Source: JAIBBG01 sp031417525 (GTDB lineage: Bacteria > Bacteroidota > Bacteroidia > Flavobacteriales_D > Sanyastnellaceae). From it: a DNA stretch of 8,149 bases. The translations under genes and the position numbers were made by a program. Of this stretch, positions 1-7,478 are shown piece by piece (within the stretch, counting starts at the first letter, position 1; each line of letters starts with the position of its first letter). The notes under the pieces were generated by a model. It was not told the DNA's origin. It saw only the letters and a program-made list of their open reading frames with translations, and did not search any database. The stretch covers positions 1 to 8,149 of the forward strand of contig JANOVT010000014.1 of NCBI GenBank assembly GCA_031417525.1, in the 5' to 3' direction.

Positions 1-2
1 TT

Positions 3-89
3 CGCGCCGAGATTCGCCGAGGAGCCGAGATTCGGAGAGAACTGATTCGTAGTCACAAATTCATTCCATACTTTGGAGCTTATTCCTGA
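3..89 (+). CDS. Possible C-terminal end of an upstream gene (partial)
   Basis: Frame 3 is open from the window edge to a TGA at 87-89 and gives 28 residues, beginning RAEIRRGAEIRREL and ending IPYFGAYS. The other two forward frames stop earlier, at about 43 and 50. An 11-bp sequence (GCCGAGATTCG) occurs at 6-16 and again at 24-34. The 18-bp period is a whole number of codons and produces a repeated AEIRR, which suits an amphipathic charged helix and is the main reason to think this is coding. The family is not recognised. The stop lies 115 bp before the start chosen for the next gene, so co-transcription with the sugar cassette is possible. With so short a piece, chance or a non-coding repeat remains a real alternative. 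Confidence 0.4.
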   Translation, partial: RAEIRRGAEIRRELIRSHKFIPYFGAYS

Positions 90-204
90 GAGTATTGTTT
101 CTTTTTAATAAAATAATATGGCTCTTGAATTCGATTGGGAAATCAACGCAATCGTCCTGAAACCCGTAAATTCGCACCTCCAAAAAATCAAGACTCAGTT
201 ACTT

Positions 205-1173
205 ATGAAAGTTTTTGTTACCGGCGGCGCGGGTTTTATCGGCTCGCATCTTACGGAAAGGCTCGTCAACGAAGGCCACACGGTGCACATTTTTGATAAT
301 CTGCACAGAAATGCCATCAAATATTCCGACATTCTCGAACACCCTTCTGTCACCTTTACGCAAGGGGATATTCTGGATAAAGAAAGTCTGAAAGCCGCCA
401 TGAGCGGACATGAAATGGTGTTTCACATGGCTGCAATTGCAGGGGTGAGCAATTACTACAATTTCCCGGCAAAAACACTCAAAGTAAACCTGATCGGAAC
501 CTACAATGTGTTGGAATGTATGGTGGAGCTGGGCATCCGTCGCATTTTCGACATGAGTACCAGCGAAACATTTGGAACTGACGCCGTCGAAGTGGATGAA
601 GAATCCTATCAGCGCATCGGCCCGCCACAAGACAAACGCTGGTGTTATGCCGGAAGTAAAATCGGCGGTGAACAATTGATTTTCCGTTATTCCGAAGAAT
701 ACAACTGGGACGCGACTGTTATTCGTCCTTTCAATATTTACGGTCCGCGTCAGATTGGCGAGGGAGCCATTGCAAATTTTTGCAAGAATGTACTCGATGG
801 CAAAGACCTCTTGATCGAAGGCAGTGGTATGGCTCTTCGTTCATGGTGTTATATCACAGACTTCATCGAAGCATTGATGGTCATTTTTAATAATCAGCAC
901 AAAGGGCCGGAGTGTTTTAACGTTGGTAATCCATGGGCGATTGCTTCGACCGTAAGTCTCGGTGAGGAAGTGATCCGTGCTTCTAAAAGCATTGAGAATC
1001 TGACGCCAAATTCCAAAATCAATTTTGTGCCGATGGATTTCACGGAGATTCGTGTACGTTATCCGAAGGTGAACAAATTGCGCGATATGTACGGCTGGCA
1101 GCCGAAAGTAAATCTTGCGGATGGCGTGTTGAATACGTTAAACTGGTTCAATTCTACCTATGAAAAAAATTAG
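205..1173 (+). CDS. NAD-dependent nucleotide-sugar decarboxylase/dehydratase/epimerase (extended SDR)
   Basis: This is a cytoplasmic enzyme of the extended short-chain dehydrogenase/reductase family acting on an NDP-sugar, 322 residues from the chosen start. The Rossmann glycine motif VTGGAGFIG lies at residues 5-13, and an Asp at residue 31 ends the second strand, which fits NAD(H) rather than NADP(H). The STSE block is at about 118-121, the catalytic YxxxK (Tyr148, Lys152) sits in CYAGSK, and RPFNIYGPRQ follows at about 174-183. The Glu after STS, with an Arg at about 212 in LRSWCYITD, resembles UDP-glucuronate decarboxylases, ArnA-type enzymes and LegB-type 4,6-dehydratases more than GalE epimerases, so decarboxylase or dehydratase is preferred; the substrate cannot be assigned. 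An in-frame ATG at 118 would add 29 residues, but family members begin just before the glycine motif, so the ATG at 205 is preferred. The 3' end overlaps the next gene by 14 bp, which indicates an operon. Confidence 0.88.
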   Translation: MKVFVTGGAGFIGSHLTERLVNEGHTVHIFDNLHRNAIKYSDILEHPSVTFTQGDILDKESLKAAMSGHEMVFHMAAIAGVSNYYNFPAKTLKVNLIGTYNVLECMVELGIRRIFDMSTSETFGTDAVEVDEESYQRIGPPQDKRWCYAGSKIGGEQLIFRYSEEYNWDATVIRPFNIYGPRQIGEGAIANFCKNVLDGKDLLIEGSGMALRSWCYITDFIEALMVIFNNQHKGPECFNVGNPWAIASTVSLGEEVIRASKSIENLTPNSKINFVPMDFTEIRVRYPKVNKLRDMYGWQPKVNLADGVLNTLNWFNSTYEKN

Positions 1174-2434
1174 TGTTGTTGGTTTCGGCAAAATCGGACA
1201 AGCGGTTGTCGCCAACATTCTGAAATACGACATCCAGGTAACGGCTGTCGACATCAATCCGGAACTTAAAAATGTTTTTGCTTCCGGCAAATACGAAACG
1301 AATGAACCCGATCTCGCTGAGGTATTGACTTCTTCGTTTGCATCAGGCAAACTTCAGATCAGCAGTCAGTTTGCAGATATCAAAGGAAGCGATGCTGTAA
1401 TCGTTGCGATTCCATTGCTCGTTGACAAACAAAAAAATATTCTCGACGAACCATTTTTAGATTGTTTCAAAAAGCTTGCGCCACATTTTGAGAAAAATGT
1501 ATTGATCGTGATTGAAACGTCTATACCTGTTGGATATGGAAGAGGAACGGTTGTTCCCGCCATCGAATCTCAGGGAAAAAAACACGGCGTCGATTTTTTA
1601 CTTGTGCATAGTCCCGAAAGAATTAAGAGCGGAACAATGCTGGAGCAATTACTTCGCACACCCAAAGTAATTGGTGGTGTTTCGCAAGAAGCAACTGACA
1701 AAGCTTACGAAATTTATCAGTGGTTTTTCGATAAAAGTTTGTTGCATCTCGTTGGAAGCATCGAGGCAGCAGAGCTTGTAAAATTGGCCGGTATGGCTTA
1801 TCGCGACGTTAACATTGCTCTTTCAAATCAGTTGGCTCAATTCGCCAATGCGATCGATGTGAACTTCGCAGATCTTATTCCGATGATTAATACAGATGGT
1901 GAAGCACATCTGCTTCAACCGGGTATCGGAGTCGGCGGACATTGCACGCCGGTATATCCTTATTTCCTGATCAATAATTTCAAGAATGCCGGATTGGATT
2001 TTAAACTGGCATCAGCAAGTCGTGTGATCAACGACCACATGGCGGAACATGCTGTGTCACTTATCCAAAAAGAAGTCAGCAAAAAGAGCGCATTGATTTT
2101 GGGCTTAAGTTTTCGCCCTAACATCAAAGAAGATACTTTCAGCACAACTTATCTGTTGAACGATGCTTTGACTCAGGCAGGTTATGAAGTGAAAGTGCAC
2201 GACACCGAATTTTCTTCTACAGAACTCGAGCGCAAAGGATTTAAAGCAGCAGATGATCTTTACTCAACGAACGCAGAAGCAGTTTTTTTAGTGACAATGC
2301 ATAAACAATATTCATCCATCGACTTTGCAAAACTTGCTGCGAATGGAGTAAAAGTGATTGTCGACGGAAGAAACAACCTCGACAAAAACAAAGTCGAAAC
2401 CGCAGGCATCAAATACATCGGCATCGGAAGATAA
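1160..2434 (+). CDS. Nucleotide-sugar 6-dehydrogenase (UDP-Glc/GlcNAc/ManNAc dehydrogenase family), divergent
   Basis: Members of this family oxidise C6 of a UDP-hexose to the uronic acid in two NAD+-dependent steps in the cytoplasm. The protein has 424 residues, normal for the family. Visible parts are an N-terminal Rossmann motif GFGKIG (8-13) with Asp31 after the second strand; the central SPERI block (151-155); the middle-domain helix ELVKLAGMAYRDVNIA (205-220) containing Lys208; the catalytic cysteine Cys262 in GVGGHCTPVYP; and a C-terminal UDP-binding domain starting near 310 with GLSFRP. The GGHC context resembles WbpA/WecC (GlcNAc/ManNAc) enzymes more than glucose dehydrogenases (GGSC). 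Several usual residues are changed: the Asp four places after the Cys is Tyr266, the Asn four places after the Lys is Met212, and the usual DxRxSP segment reads EDTFST. Lys and Cys remain, so this may be a distinct active subfamily. It starts inside the 3' end of the preceding gene. Confidence 0.87.
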   Translation: MKKISVVGFGKIGQAVVANILKYDIQVTAVDINPELKNVFASGKYETNEPDLAEVLTSSFASGKLQISSQFADIKGSDAVIVAIPLLVDKQKNILDEPFLDCFKKLAPHFEKNVLIVIETSIPVGYGRGTVVPAIESQGKKHGVDFLLVHSPERIKSGTMLEQLLRTPKVIGGVSQEATDKAYEIYQWFFDKSLLHLVGSIEAAELVKLAGMAYRDVNIALSNQLAQFANAIDVNFADLIPMINTDGEAHLLQPGIGVGGHCTPVYPYFLINNFKNAGLDFKLASASRVINDHMAEHAVSLIQKEVSKKSALILGLSFRPNIKEDTFSTTYLLNDALTQAGYEVKVHDTEFSSTELERKGFKAADDLYSTNAEAVFLVTMHKQYSSIDFAKLAANGVKVIVDGRNNLDKNKVETAGIKYIGIGR

Positions 2435-2438
2435 ATCA

Positions 2439-2495
2439 TCTCACCTCTCACCTCTCACCTCTCACTTCTCACTTCTCACGTCTCACCTCTGCACC
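2439..2495 (+). repeat. 7-bp tandem repeat (TCTCACC) filling the intergenic gap
   Basis: Seven consecutive heptamers run from 2439 to 2487. Units 1-3 are TCTCACC, 4-5 TCTCACT, 6 TCTCACG and 7 TCTCACC. A degenerate eighth (TCTGCACC) ends one base before the aminotransferase ATG at 2497. The array therefore takes up nearly the whole gap between two genes of the cassette and replaces any Shine-Dalgarno region. The strand is pyrimidine-rich, so its transcript would be an unstructured C/U-rich leader. The unit is not a multiple of three, and the array lies outside the coding sequences, so copy-number change would alter gene spacing without shifting a frame. Confidence 0.93.
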
Positions 2496-2496
2496 A

Positions 2497-3627
2497 ATGA
2501 TCCCAATCGCCAAACCATATCTCACCACCGAAGACGCACAGGCAGCGTATGACACCATCATGACTGGCTGGATTACACAAGGTCCGCGTGTGCAGGAATT
2601 CGAAGAAAAGTTTGCCGCTTACACCGGAGCAAAGTATGCCGTGGCTGTGAGTAATTGCACCACCGCACTTCACCTCGCGATGATCGTGAGTGGTATTGGT
2701 CAGGATGATGAAGTGATTTGTCCGAGCATGAGTTATATCGCTACCGCGAATAGCATTATGTACGTGGGAGCGAAACCGGTTTTTGCGGAAGTGCATCCCG
2801 AGACTTACAACATGGATGTACGTGATGCTGAAAAAAAAATCACTCCGAAAACAAAAGCGATCTTATTGGTGCATCAGATTGGCATGCCCGCTGACATCGA
2901 CGCTTTTCGCGCACTATGTGATAAACATGGATTGCAGTTGATCGAAGATGCGGCCTGTGCCATCGGAAGTTCTTACAAGGGAAAAAAAATCGGAACACAT
3001 TCTGAATTGGTTTGTTTTTCTTTTCATCCGAGAAAGGTGATCAGCACGGGCGACGGTGGAATGATCACCACCAACAATCTGGCGTTTTACAACAGGATGA
3101 AATTATTGCGACAGCACGGCATGAGTGTAAATGCCGGTGAAAGACATGGCAGCAGCAAAATCATTTTCGAAGATCACCTCGAAGTGGCGTACAATTATCG
3201 CCTCACGGATATTCAGGCGGCAGTGGGCATTCAGCAATTGGCCAAACTCGATTGGATCATTGAAGAACGAAGAAAAATTGCTGATCAATACCTCAAAGCA
3301 TTTGCTGACATTTCTTACATCCGATTACCAAAAGAAGAAGAAGGTTATTTCACCAACTGGCAATCGTTTAGTATTTATCTGAGAACAGATAGTCCCATCA
3401 AACGCAACGACCTCATGCAGAAACTTTTGGATGCAGGCGTGTCGACACGAAGAGGTGTTATGACCTCACATCGTGAGACGGCATACAAAAATTCACCTTC
3501 TTACATGTCATTACCTGCGTCTGAGGATGCGTGTGACAACAGCATCATTATTCCTCTTTATGTTCCGATGTCTGATGAAGATGTGAAAGTGGTTATCGAC
3601 GCATTCAGGAAGTGTTTTGACCTTTAA
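2497..3627 (+). CDS. DegT/DnrJ/EryC1/StrS-family PLP-dependent sugar aminotransferase
   Basis: This cytoplasmic enzyme transfers an amino group, usually from glutamate, to a keto group of an NDP-sugar. The full-length protein of 376 residues is typical of the family. Visible features are the N-terminal IPIAKPYLT and the GWITQGPRVQEFE segment (24-36); SNCTTALHLA (52-61), which helps hold the cofactor phosphate; the EDAA motif with Asp151, which pairs with the PLP ring nitrogen; the internal-aldimine lysine Lys180 in SFHPRKVISTGDGG; and NYRLTDIQAAVGIQQL (233-248), a family hallmark near the dimer interface. No key residue is missing. The start at 2497 matches the family N-terminus. There is no Shine-Dalgarno sequence; the upstream bases are the heptamer repeat. 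Lying behind an SDR enzyme and a 6-dehydrogenase, it most likely aminates the keto-sugar they produce. Whether the amine goes on C3 or C4 cannot be told. Confidence 0.93.
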   Translation: MIPIAKPYLTTEDAQAAYDTIMTGWITQGPRVQEFEEKFAAYTGAKYAVAVSNCTTALHLAMIVSGIGQDDEVICPSMSYIATANSIMYVGAKPVFAEVHPETYNMDVRDAEKKITPKTKAILLVHQIGMPADIDAFRALCDKHGLQLIEDAACAIGSSYKGKKIGTHSELVCFSFHPRKVISTGDGGMITTNNLAFYNRMKLLRQHGMSVNAGERHGSSKIIFEDHLEVAYNYRLTDIQAAVGIQQLAKLDWIIEERRKIADQYLKAFADISYIRLPKEEEGYFTNWQSFSIYLRTDSPIKRNDLMQKLLDAGVSTRRGVMTSHRETAYKNSPSYMSLPASEDACDNSIIIPLYVPMSDEDVKVVIDAFRKCFDL

Positions 3628-3646
3628 TGCGAGCCGTCGATTGTGA

Positions 3647-3677
3647 TCTGTGTTATTTACGTATTGGGTTAAATTTG
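3647..3677 (+). promoter_or_regulatory. Candidate Bacteroidota-type promoter upstream of the GlmU-like gene
   Basis: TAAATTTG at 3670-3677 matches the Bacteroidota -7 consensus TAnnTTTG exactly. TCTG at 3647-3650 is one base from the -33 TTTG, with a 19-bp spacer in the usual 19-21 range. Transcription would begin near 3683, giving a leader of about 14 bases before the ATG at 3697. This suggests the GlmU-like gene has its own promoter in addition to any readthrough from the sugar cassette. No terminator hairpin is visible between 3628 and 3696. Confidence 0.5.
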
Positions 3678-3696
3678 TCATTCTCATACACCCAAG

Positions 3697-4881
3697 ATGC
3701 AAATAGTCCTTTTCGAAGATAGAACCTGGAGCAAATTCCTGCCATTGGTTTATACAAAACCAGTCGGCGATCTGCGAATCGGGATTCTCAAAATAGCAGA
3801 GAAGTATCAAAAGATTTTTAATGCAGAAGTGCACCACGAAACGCGTGTTCATTTGCATGGGTTATTTCCGCCGGCATCAGTAAAAGCAGACCTGCACATC
3901 AACGCTAGATTAATGCCTGATCGTGCAATCGTTGATGCCATCTCGGCGCTGGGTGGCAATCAATCGCTCATGCGCGACGGAGTATTGCTTGCGGAACATC
4001 GTGATACGAACTACAATGACACCACAACGGAAGTTCAATACGAAGGCAAGCCCAATCTCCTCAATCAGATAACTGATCTTTATACACTCAATGGCGAAGC
4101 CCTCAAATTTGATTTTGATCTTCTGACCAAAAGCAAACGCAGCATCGACATTCACGCAACGAATACGCTCATCGGGAATTCTGATTTGCTGTATATCGCA
4201 CCGGGAGCGAAGGCTTACGCTTCCACCTTTAATACGACTGATGGTCCGATCTATATCGACTCCGATGCAGAAGTGATGGAAGGAAGTCATATCCGCGGGC
4301 CATTTTACCTCGGAGAACATTCTCAGTTGAAGATGGGAACCAAAATTTATGGTGCGACAACCATTGGCCCTCATTGCAAAGTGGGAGGGGAGGTTTCGAA
4401 CTCCATCATTCAGGGTTTTTCCAACAAGGCACATGATGGCTTTATTGGCAATACATTGATCGGCGAATGGTGCAATCTCGGAGCTGACACCAATACATCG
4501 AATTTAAAGAACAACTATTCGAAAGTTCGCATCTGGAGCTATCGCGACAATCAATATGCTGACACCGGCCTGACATTTTGCGGGCTGATCATGGGTGACC
4601 ATAGCAAATGTGGCATCAACACGATGTTTAATACCGGAACCGTAGTGGGGATTTGCAGCAACATTTATGGCGGCGGCTTTCCATCCAAACACATTCCCTC
4701 TTTTATGTGGGGCGGAAGTGATGGTGCGGTGGAATACGAGTGGACAAAGGCGCTGGACACCATCACCCGCGTGATGCAGCGAAGAAGCATCGAACTTTCA
4801 GTGGAAATGATCGAAATGCTCAAATATGTTTTCGAGTCAACAGCGGTGCAGCGGCATAGTCCGACACAAAGTCAGGAATAA
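3697..4881 (+). CDS. GlmU-like sugar-phosphate nucleotidyltransferase/acetyltransferase, Bacteroidetes type
   Basis: The 394-residue protein fits the Bacteroidetes 'alternative GlmU' family, thought to act in UDP-GlcNAc synthesis (GlcN-1-P acetylation and uridylylation). The N-terminus has FLPLVYTKPVGDLRIGIL (14-31) and INARLMP (68-74), typical of this family, but lacks the classical GxGTRM nucleotidyltransferase loop. From about 165 to 325 hexapeptide-like turns (IAPGA, YIDSDAEV, YLGEHS, TIGPHCKVG, LIGEWCNLG, IMGDHSKCG) form a left-handed parallel beta-helix, as in acyltransferases. His246 in NKAHDGFIG lines up with the catalytic His of the E. coli GlmU acetyltransferase domain, and GADTNTSN (262-269) with its GAGTITCN segment. 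A helical tail follows from about 345. Acetyltransferase capacity therefore looks intact, while uridylyltransferase activity rests on family membership. It sits 69 bp after the aminotransferase and 64 bp before lon. Confidence 0.85.
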   Translation: MQIVLFEDRTWSKFLPLVYTKPVGDLRIGILKIAEKYQKIFNAEVHHETRVHLHGLFPPASVKADLHINARLMPDRAIVDAISALGGNQSLMRDGVLLAEHRDTNYNDTTTEVQYEGKPNLLNQITDLYTLNGEALKFDFDLLTKSKRSIDIHATNTLIGNSDLLYIAPGAKAYASTFNTTDGPIYIDSDAEVMEGSHIRGPFYLGEHSQLKMGTKIYGATTIGPHCKVGGEVSNSIIQGFSNKAHDGFIGNTLIGEWCNLGADTNTSNLKNNYSKVRIWSYRDNQYADTGLTFCGLIMGDHSKCGINTMFNTGTVVGICSNIYGGGFPSKHIPSFMWGGSDGAVEYEWTKALDTITRVMQRRSIELSVEMIEMLKYVFESTAVQRHSPTQSQE

Positions 4882-4914
4882 TCCTGTGGCATCATGATTG
4901 GCTTTTGCGCCGCG

Positions 4915-4922
4915 TAAAATTG
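4915..4922 (+). promoter_or_regulatory. Weak candidate -7 element for lon
   Basis: TAAAATTG differs from TAnnTTTG at one position and lies 23 bp before the lon ATG. No convincing -33 TTTG is found at 19-21 bp upstream; the nearest match there is CATG at 4893-4896 with an 18-bp spacer. No heat-shock operator (CIRCE-like inverted repeat) was seen in the 64-bp gap. lon may instead be read through from the GlmU-like gene. Confidence 0.22.
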
Positions 4923-4945
4923 GATTATTAAAAACATTCAGATTC

Positions 4946-7390
4946 ATGAATCAAGAAGATTATATCAACCTCCACCTCAGCGATCAGGACGTTCCGGATC
5001 ATGAGTTCATTCCGCTGATTTCAGCGGAAGACGAGGAGCAGATGGATAAAGAACATACTCCCGAAGTTCTCCCAATATTGCCGTTGCGAAACACCGTGCT
5101 ATTTCCGGGTGTCGTTATCCCGATTACTGTTGGTAGAGATAAAAGCATCAAACTGGTGCAGGAAGCCAACAAAGGCAACAAGACCATAGGTGTTGTAGCA
5201 CAGACCAATGCCGACATCGATGAGCCTCAGTTCAGCGATTTGCATCGCATCGGTACACAGGCGACTATCATGCGCATGTTGAAAATGCCGGATGGTACGA
5301 CGACAGTTATTTTGCAAGGAAAGAAAAGATTTGAGATCAAAGGACTCGTTTCTTCCGATCCTTATTTCACCGCACAGGTGGTTGATTTTCCGGAAACCAA
5401 TCGCAATGCGAAGAGCAAAGAGCAACAGGCATTGTACGAATCTCTCAAAGAGATTTCATTAAAAATCATTCAGCTCACTCCTGAAATTCCTAGTGAAGCT
5501 TCGATGGCCATTAAGAACATCAATGGACTCAGTTTTCTGACGAATTTTATTTCCTCCAATATGAAAGTGCCGACTTCTGAAAAGCAGTCGTTGCTTGAGA
5601 TGGCGGATTTGGCGGAAAGAGCCAGCAAAGCCTTGGAACATCTGAACAAAGAGCTTCAGATGTTGGAGATGAAAAATGAGATTCAGAAAAAAGTCCACAC
5701 GGATATTTCTAAACAGCAACGAGAGTATTTTCTGCAGCAGCAGATGAAGCAGATACAGGATGAGTTGGGTGCAAATCCGATGAAGGAAGAAATTGAAGAG
5801 AAGAAAAAGCGTGCGCTTACCAAACAATGGCCGGAGCATGTAGCCAAAGCATTCGTCAAAGAAATTTCGAAACTGGAACGCATGAATCCGCAGGCGGGTG
5901 AATACAGCGTGCAGGCGAATTATGTCGACACCTTACTCGATTTACCGTGGGAAGAAAAAAGCGATGATAATTTTGATCTGAAACATGCGAAAGCAGTTTT
6001 GGATCGTGATCACTTCGGATTGGAAAAAGTAAAAGAACGAATCATCGAACATCTCGCAGTCTTGAAAATCAAAGGCGATATGAAAGCGCCGATTCTTTGT
6101 TTGTATGGTCCTCCGGGTGTTGGAAAAACTTCTCTGGGAAAATCAATTGCCGAGGCATTGGGAAGGAAATATGTGCGGATGGCATTAGGTGGATTGCATG
6201 ATGAAGCGGAAATACGCGGTCACCGTAAAACCTATATCGGCGCGATGCCCGGTCGAATTCTTCAATCATTGAAAAAAGCAGGAACATCCAATCCGCTTTT
6301 TGTACTCGATGAAATTGATAAAGTAGGTCAGGGTGTTCATGGCGATCCATCCAGCGCATTGTTGGAAGTATTGGATCCGGAACAGAACCACGCGTTTTAC
6401 GATAACTACGTCGAGCTCGATTATGACCTTTCCAAAGTCATGTTCATTGCAACCAGCAATTCATTGGGCACGATTCAGCCTGCACTGCGCGATCGACTAG
6501 AGATCATCGAAGTCACCGGTTATACGGTAGAGGAAAAAATGGAGATTGCCAAGCGTCACCTCGTTCCGAAACAATTGCGTGAGAATGGAATCAAAGAAAC
6601 TCAGATTCGTTTCAGCGATGACATCATCACCAAATTGGTAGAAGAATACACGAATGAAAGTGGTGTTCGATCGCTTGAGAAACGCATCGGTAAACTTGTT
6701 CGCAACCGTGCAAAACAAATCGCCCTCGAAGAAAAATTCAAGGTGGATGTCAATGCGGAAGAAGTGTTGAAAGTACTGGGACCATCGTATGAAAAAGATA
6801 AATACGCGGATAATGATACGGCAGGTGTAGTTACAGGACTTGCCTGGACACCAACGGGAGGTGATATTTTGTTTATCGAAACATCATTGACGAAAGGAAC
6901 CGGCAAACTCACGCTCACCGGAAATCTTGGTGATGTGATGAAAGAAAGCGCTGTGATTGCATTGGAGTATTTGAAAGCACATTGCAATATGCTCGACATC
7001 GAGCAAGAGACATTTGACAAGTGGAATGTGCACATTCACGTTCCTCAAGGTGCTGTTCCAAAAGACGGACCTTCAGCCGGTATCACTTTGTTGACAGCTC
7101 TGGCTTCGGCATTCACGCAACGCAAGGTGAAAAAATTCCTGGCCATGACGGGCGAGATTACGCTTCGCGGAAAAGTATTGCCAGTAGGAGGAATCAAAGA
7201 AAAAATTCTGGCCGCAAAACGTGCGGGAATAAAAGAAATCATCCTTTCGGAAAGAAACCGGAAAGACATTGAAGAAATCAACGAACGTTACCTCAAAGGA
7301 TTGAAGTTTCACTATGTGACAGAGATGTATGAAGTGGTGGAGAAGGCGTTGCTGAAAGAGAAAGTGGTGAATGCATTGAGAGTAGCATAA
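4946..7390 (+). CDS. lon: ATP-dependent serine protease Lon (endopeptidase La)
   Basis: Lon is a homo-hexameric cytoplasmic AAA+ protease that unfolds and degrades damaged and short-lived regulatory proteins. From the ATG at 4946 it has 814 residues, with a short acidic N-terminal extension. The substrate-binding LON domain begins near residue 41 (LPILPLRNTVLFPG) and runs to about 240. A coiled-coil helix with QQREYFLQQQMKQIQDELG follows at about 257-275. The AAA+ module has Walker A GPPGVGKT (388-395), Walker B FVLDEID (452-458) and the sensor region IATSN (501-505). The C-terminal protease domain has catalytic Ser710 in KDGPSAG and Lys753 in GGIKEK, 43 residues apart as in E. coli Lon. All catalytic residues are present. 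An in-frame TTG at 4898 would add 16 residues without family resemblance, so the ATG is preferred. It is followed by an intrinsic terminator. Confidence 0.97.
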   Translation: MNQEDYINLHLSDQDVPDHEFIPLISAEDEEQMDKEHTPEVLPILPLRNTVLFPGVVIPITVGRDKSIKLVQEANKGNKTIGVVAQTNADIDEPQFSDLHRIGTQATIMRMLKMPDGTTTVILQGKKRFEIKGLVSSDPYFTAQVVDFPETNRNAKSKEQQALYESLKEISLKIIQLTPEIPSEASMAIKNINGLSFLTNFISSNMKVPTSEKQSLLEMADLAERASKALEHLNKELQMLEMKNEIQKKVHTDISKQQREYFLQQQMKQIQDELGANPMKEEIEEKKKRALTKQWPEHVAKAFVKEISKLERMNPQAGEYSVQANYVDTLLDLPWEEKSDDNFDLKHAKAVLDRDHFGLEKVKERIIEHLAVLKIKGDMKAPILCLYGPPGVGKTSLGKSIAEALGRKYVRMALGGLHDEAEIRGHRKTYIGAMPGRILQSLKKAGTSNPLFVLDEIDKVGQGVHGDPSSALLEVLDPEQNHAFYDNYVELDYDLSKVMFIATSNSLGTIQPALRDRLEIIEVTGYTVEEKMEIAKRHLVPKQLRENGIKETQIRFSDDIITKLVEEYTNESGVRSLEKRIGKLVRNRAKQIALEEKFKVDVNAEEVLKVLGPSYEKDKYADNDTAGVVTGLAWTPTGGDILFIETSLTKGTGKLTLTGNLGDVMKESAVIALEYLKAHCNMLDIEQETFDKWNVHIHVPQGAVPKDGPSAGITLLTALASAFTQRKVKKFLAMTGEITLRGKVLPVGGIKEKILAAKRAGIKEIILSERNRKDIEEINERYLKGLKFHYVTEMYEVVEKALLKEKVVNALRVA

Positions 7391-7414
7391 TTTTTTCGAA
7401 GAAATATTGAAAAG

Positions 7415-7442
7415 CACCGGCTATGAGTCGGTGTTTTTTTTT
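7415..7442 (+). terminator. Intrinsic (Rho-independent) terminator after lon
   Basis: CACCGGCT at 7415-7422 pairs with AGTCGGTG at 7426-7433 across the loop ATG: eight pairs, one of them G-T. Nine T residues follow at 7434-7442, and A residues precede the stem at 7410-7413. It starts 24 bp after the lon stop codon and should end the lon transcript, separating it from the downstream porQ-like gene. Confidence 0.9.
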
Positions 7443-7478
7443 GTTCAGATTACAATGGATTTCAGCAGCAAGCTGCAT

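Noticed and set aside
167..174. TAAATTCG as a -7 promoter element before the SDR gene
   Set aside because: It is one mismatch from consensus, but no TTTG or TTG lies 19-21 bp upstream; not strong enough to list.
118..204. ATG at 118 as the start of the SDR gene, adding 29 residues
   Set aside because: The extra segment has no resemblance to SDR N-termini, which start immediately before the TGGAGFIG motif; the ATG at 205 fits exactly. The longer form is not formally excluded.
2439..2487. Heptamer array as a CRISPR or operator array
   Set aside because: The units are contiguous 7-mers without spacers or dyad symmetry; it is a simple tandem repeat.
2476..2796. Minus-strand open frame over the heptamer repeat and the aminotransferase start
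   Set aside because: It lies opposite a well-supported gene and has Cys/His-rich shadow composition without a family pattern.
4898..4945. TTG at 4898 as the lon start, adding 16 residues
   Set aside because: The ATG at 4946 gives a normal Lon N-terminus, and the added residues overlap the best -7-like element at 4915-4922.
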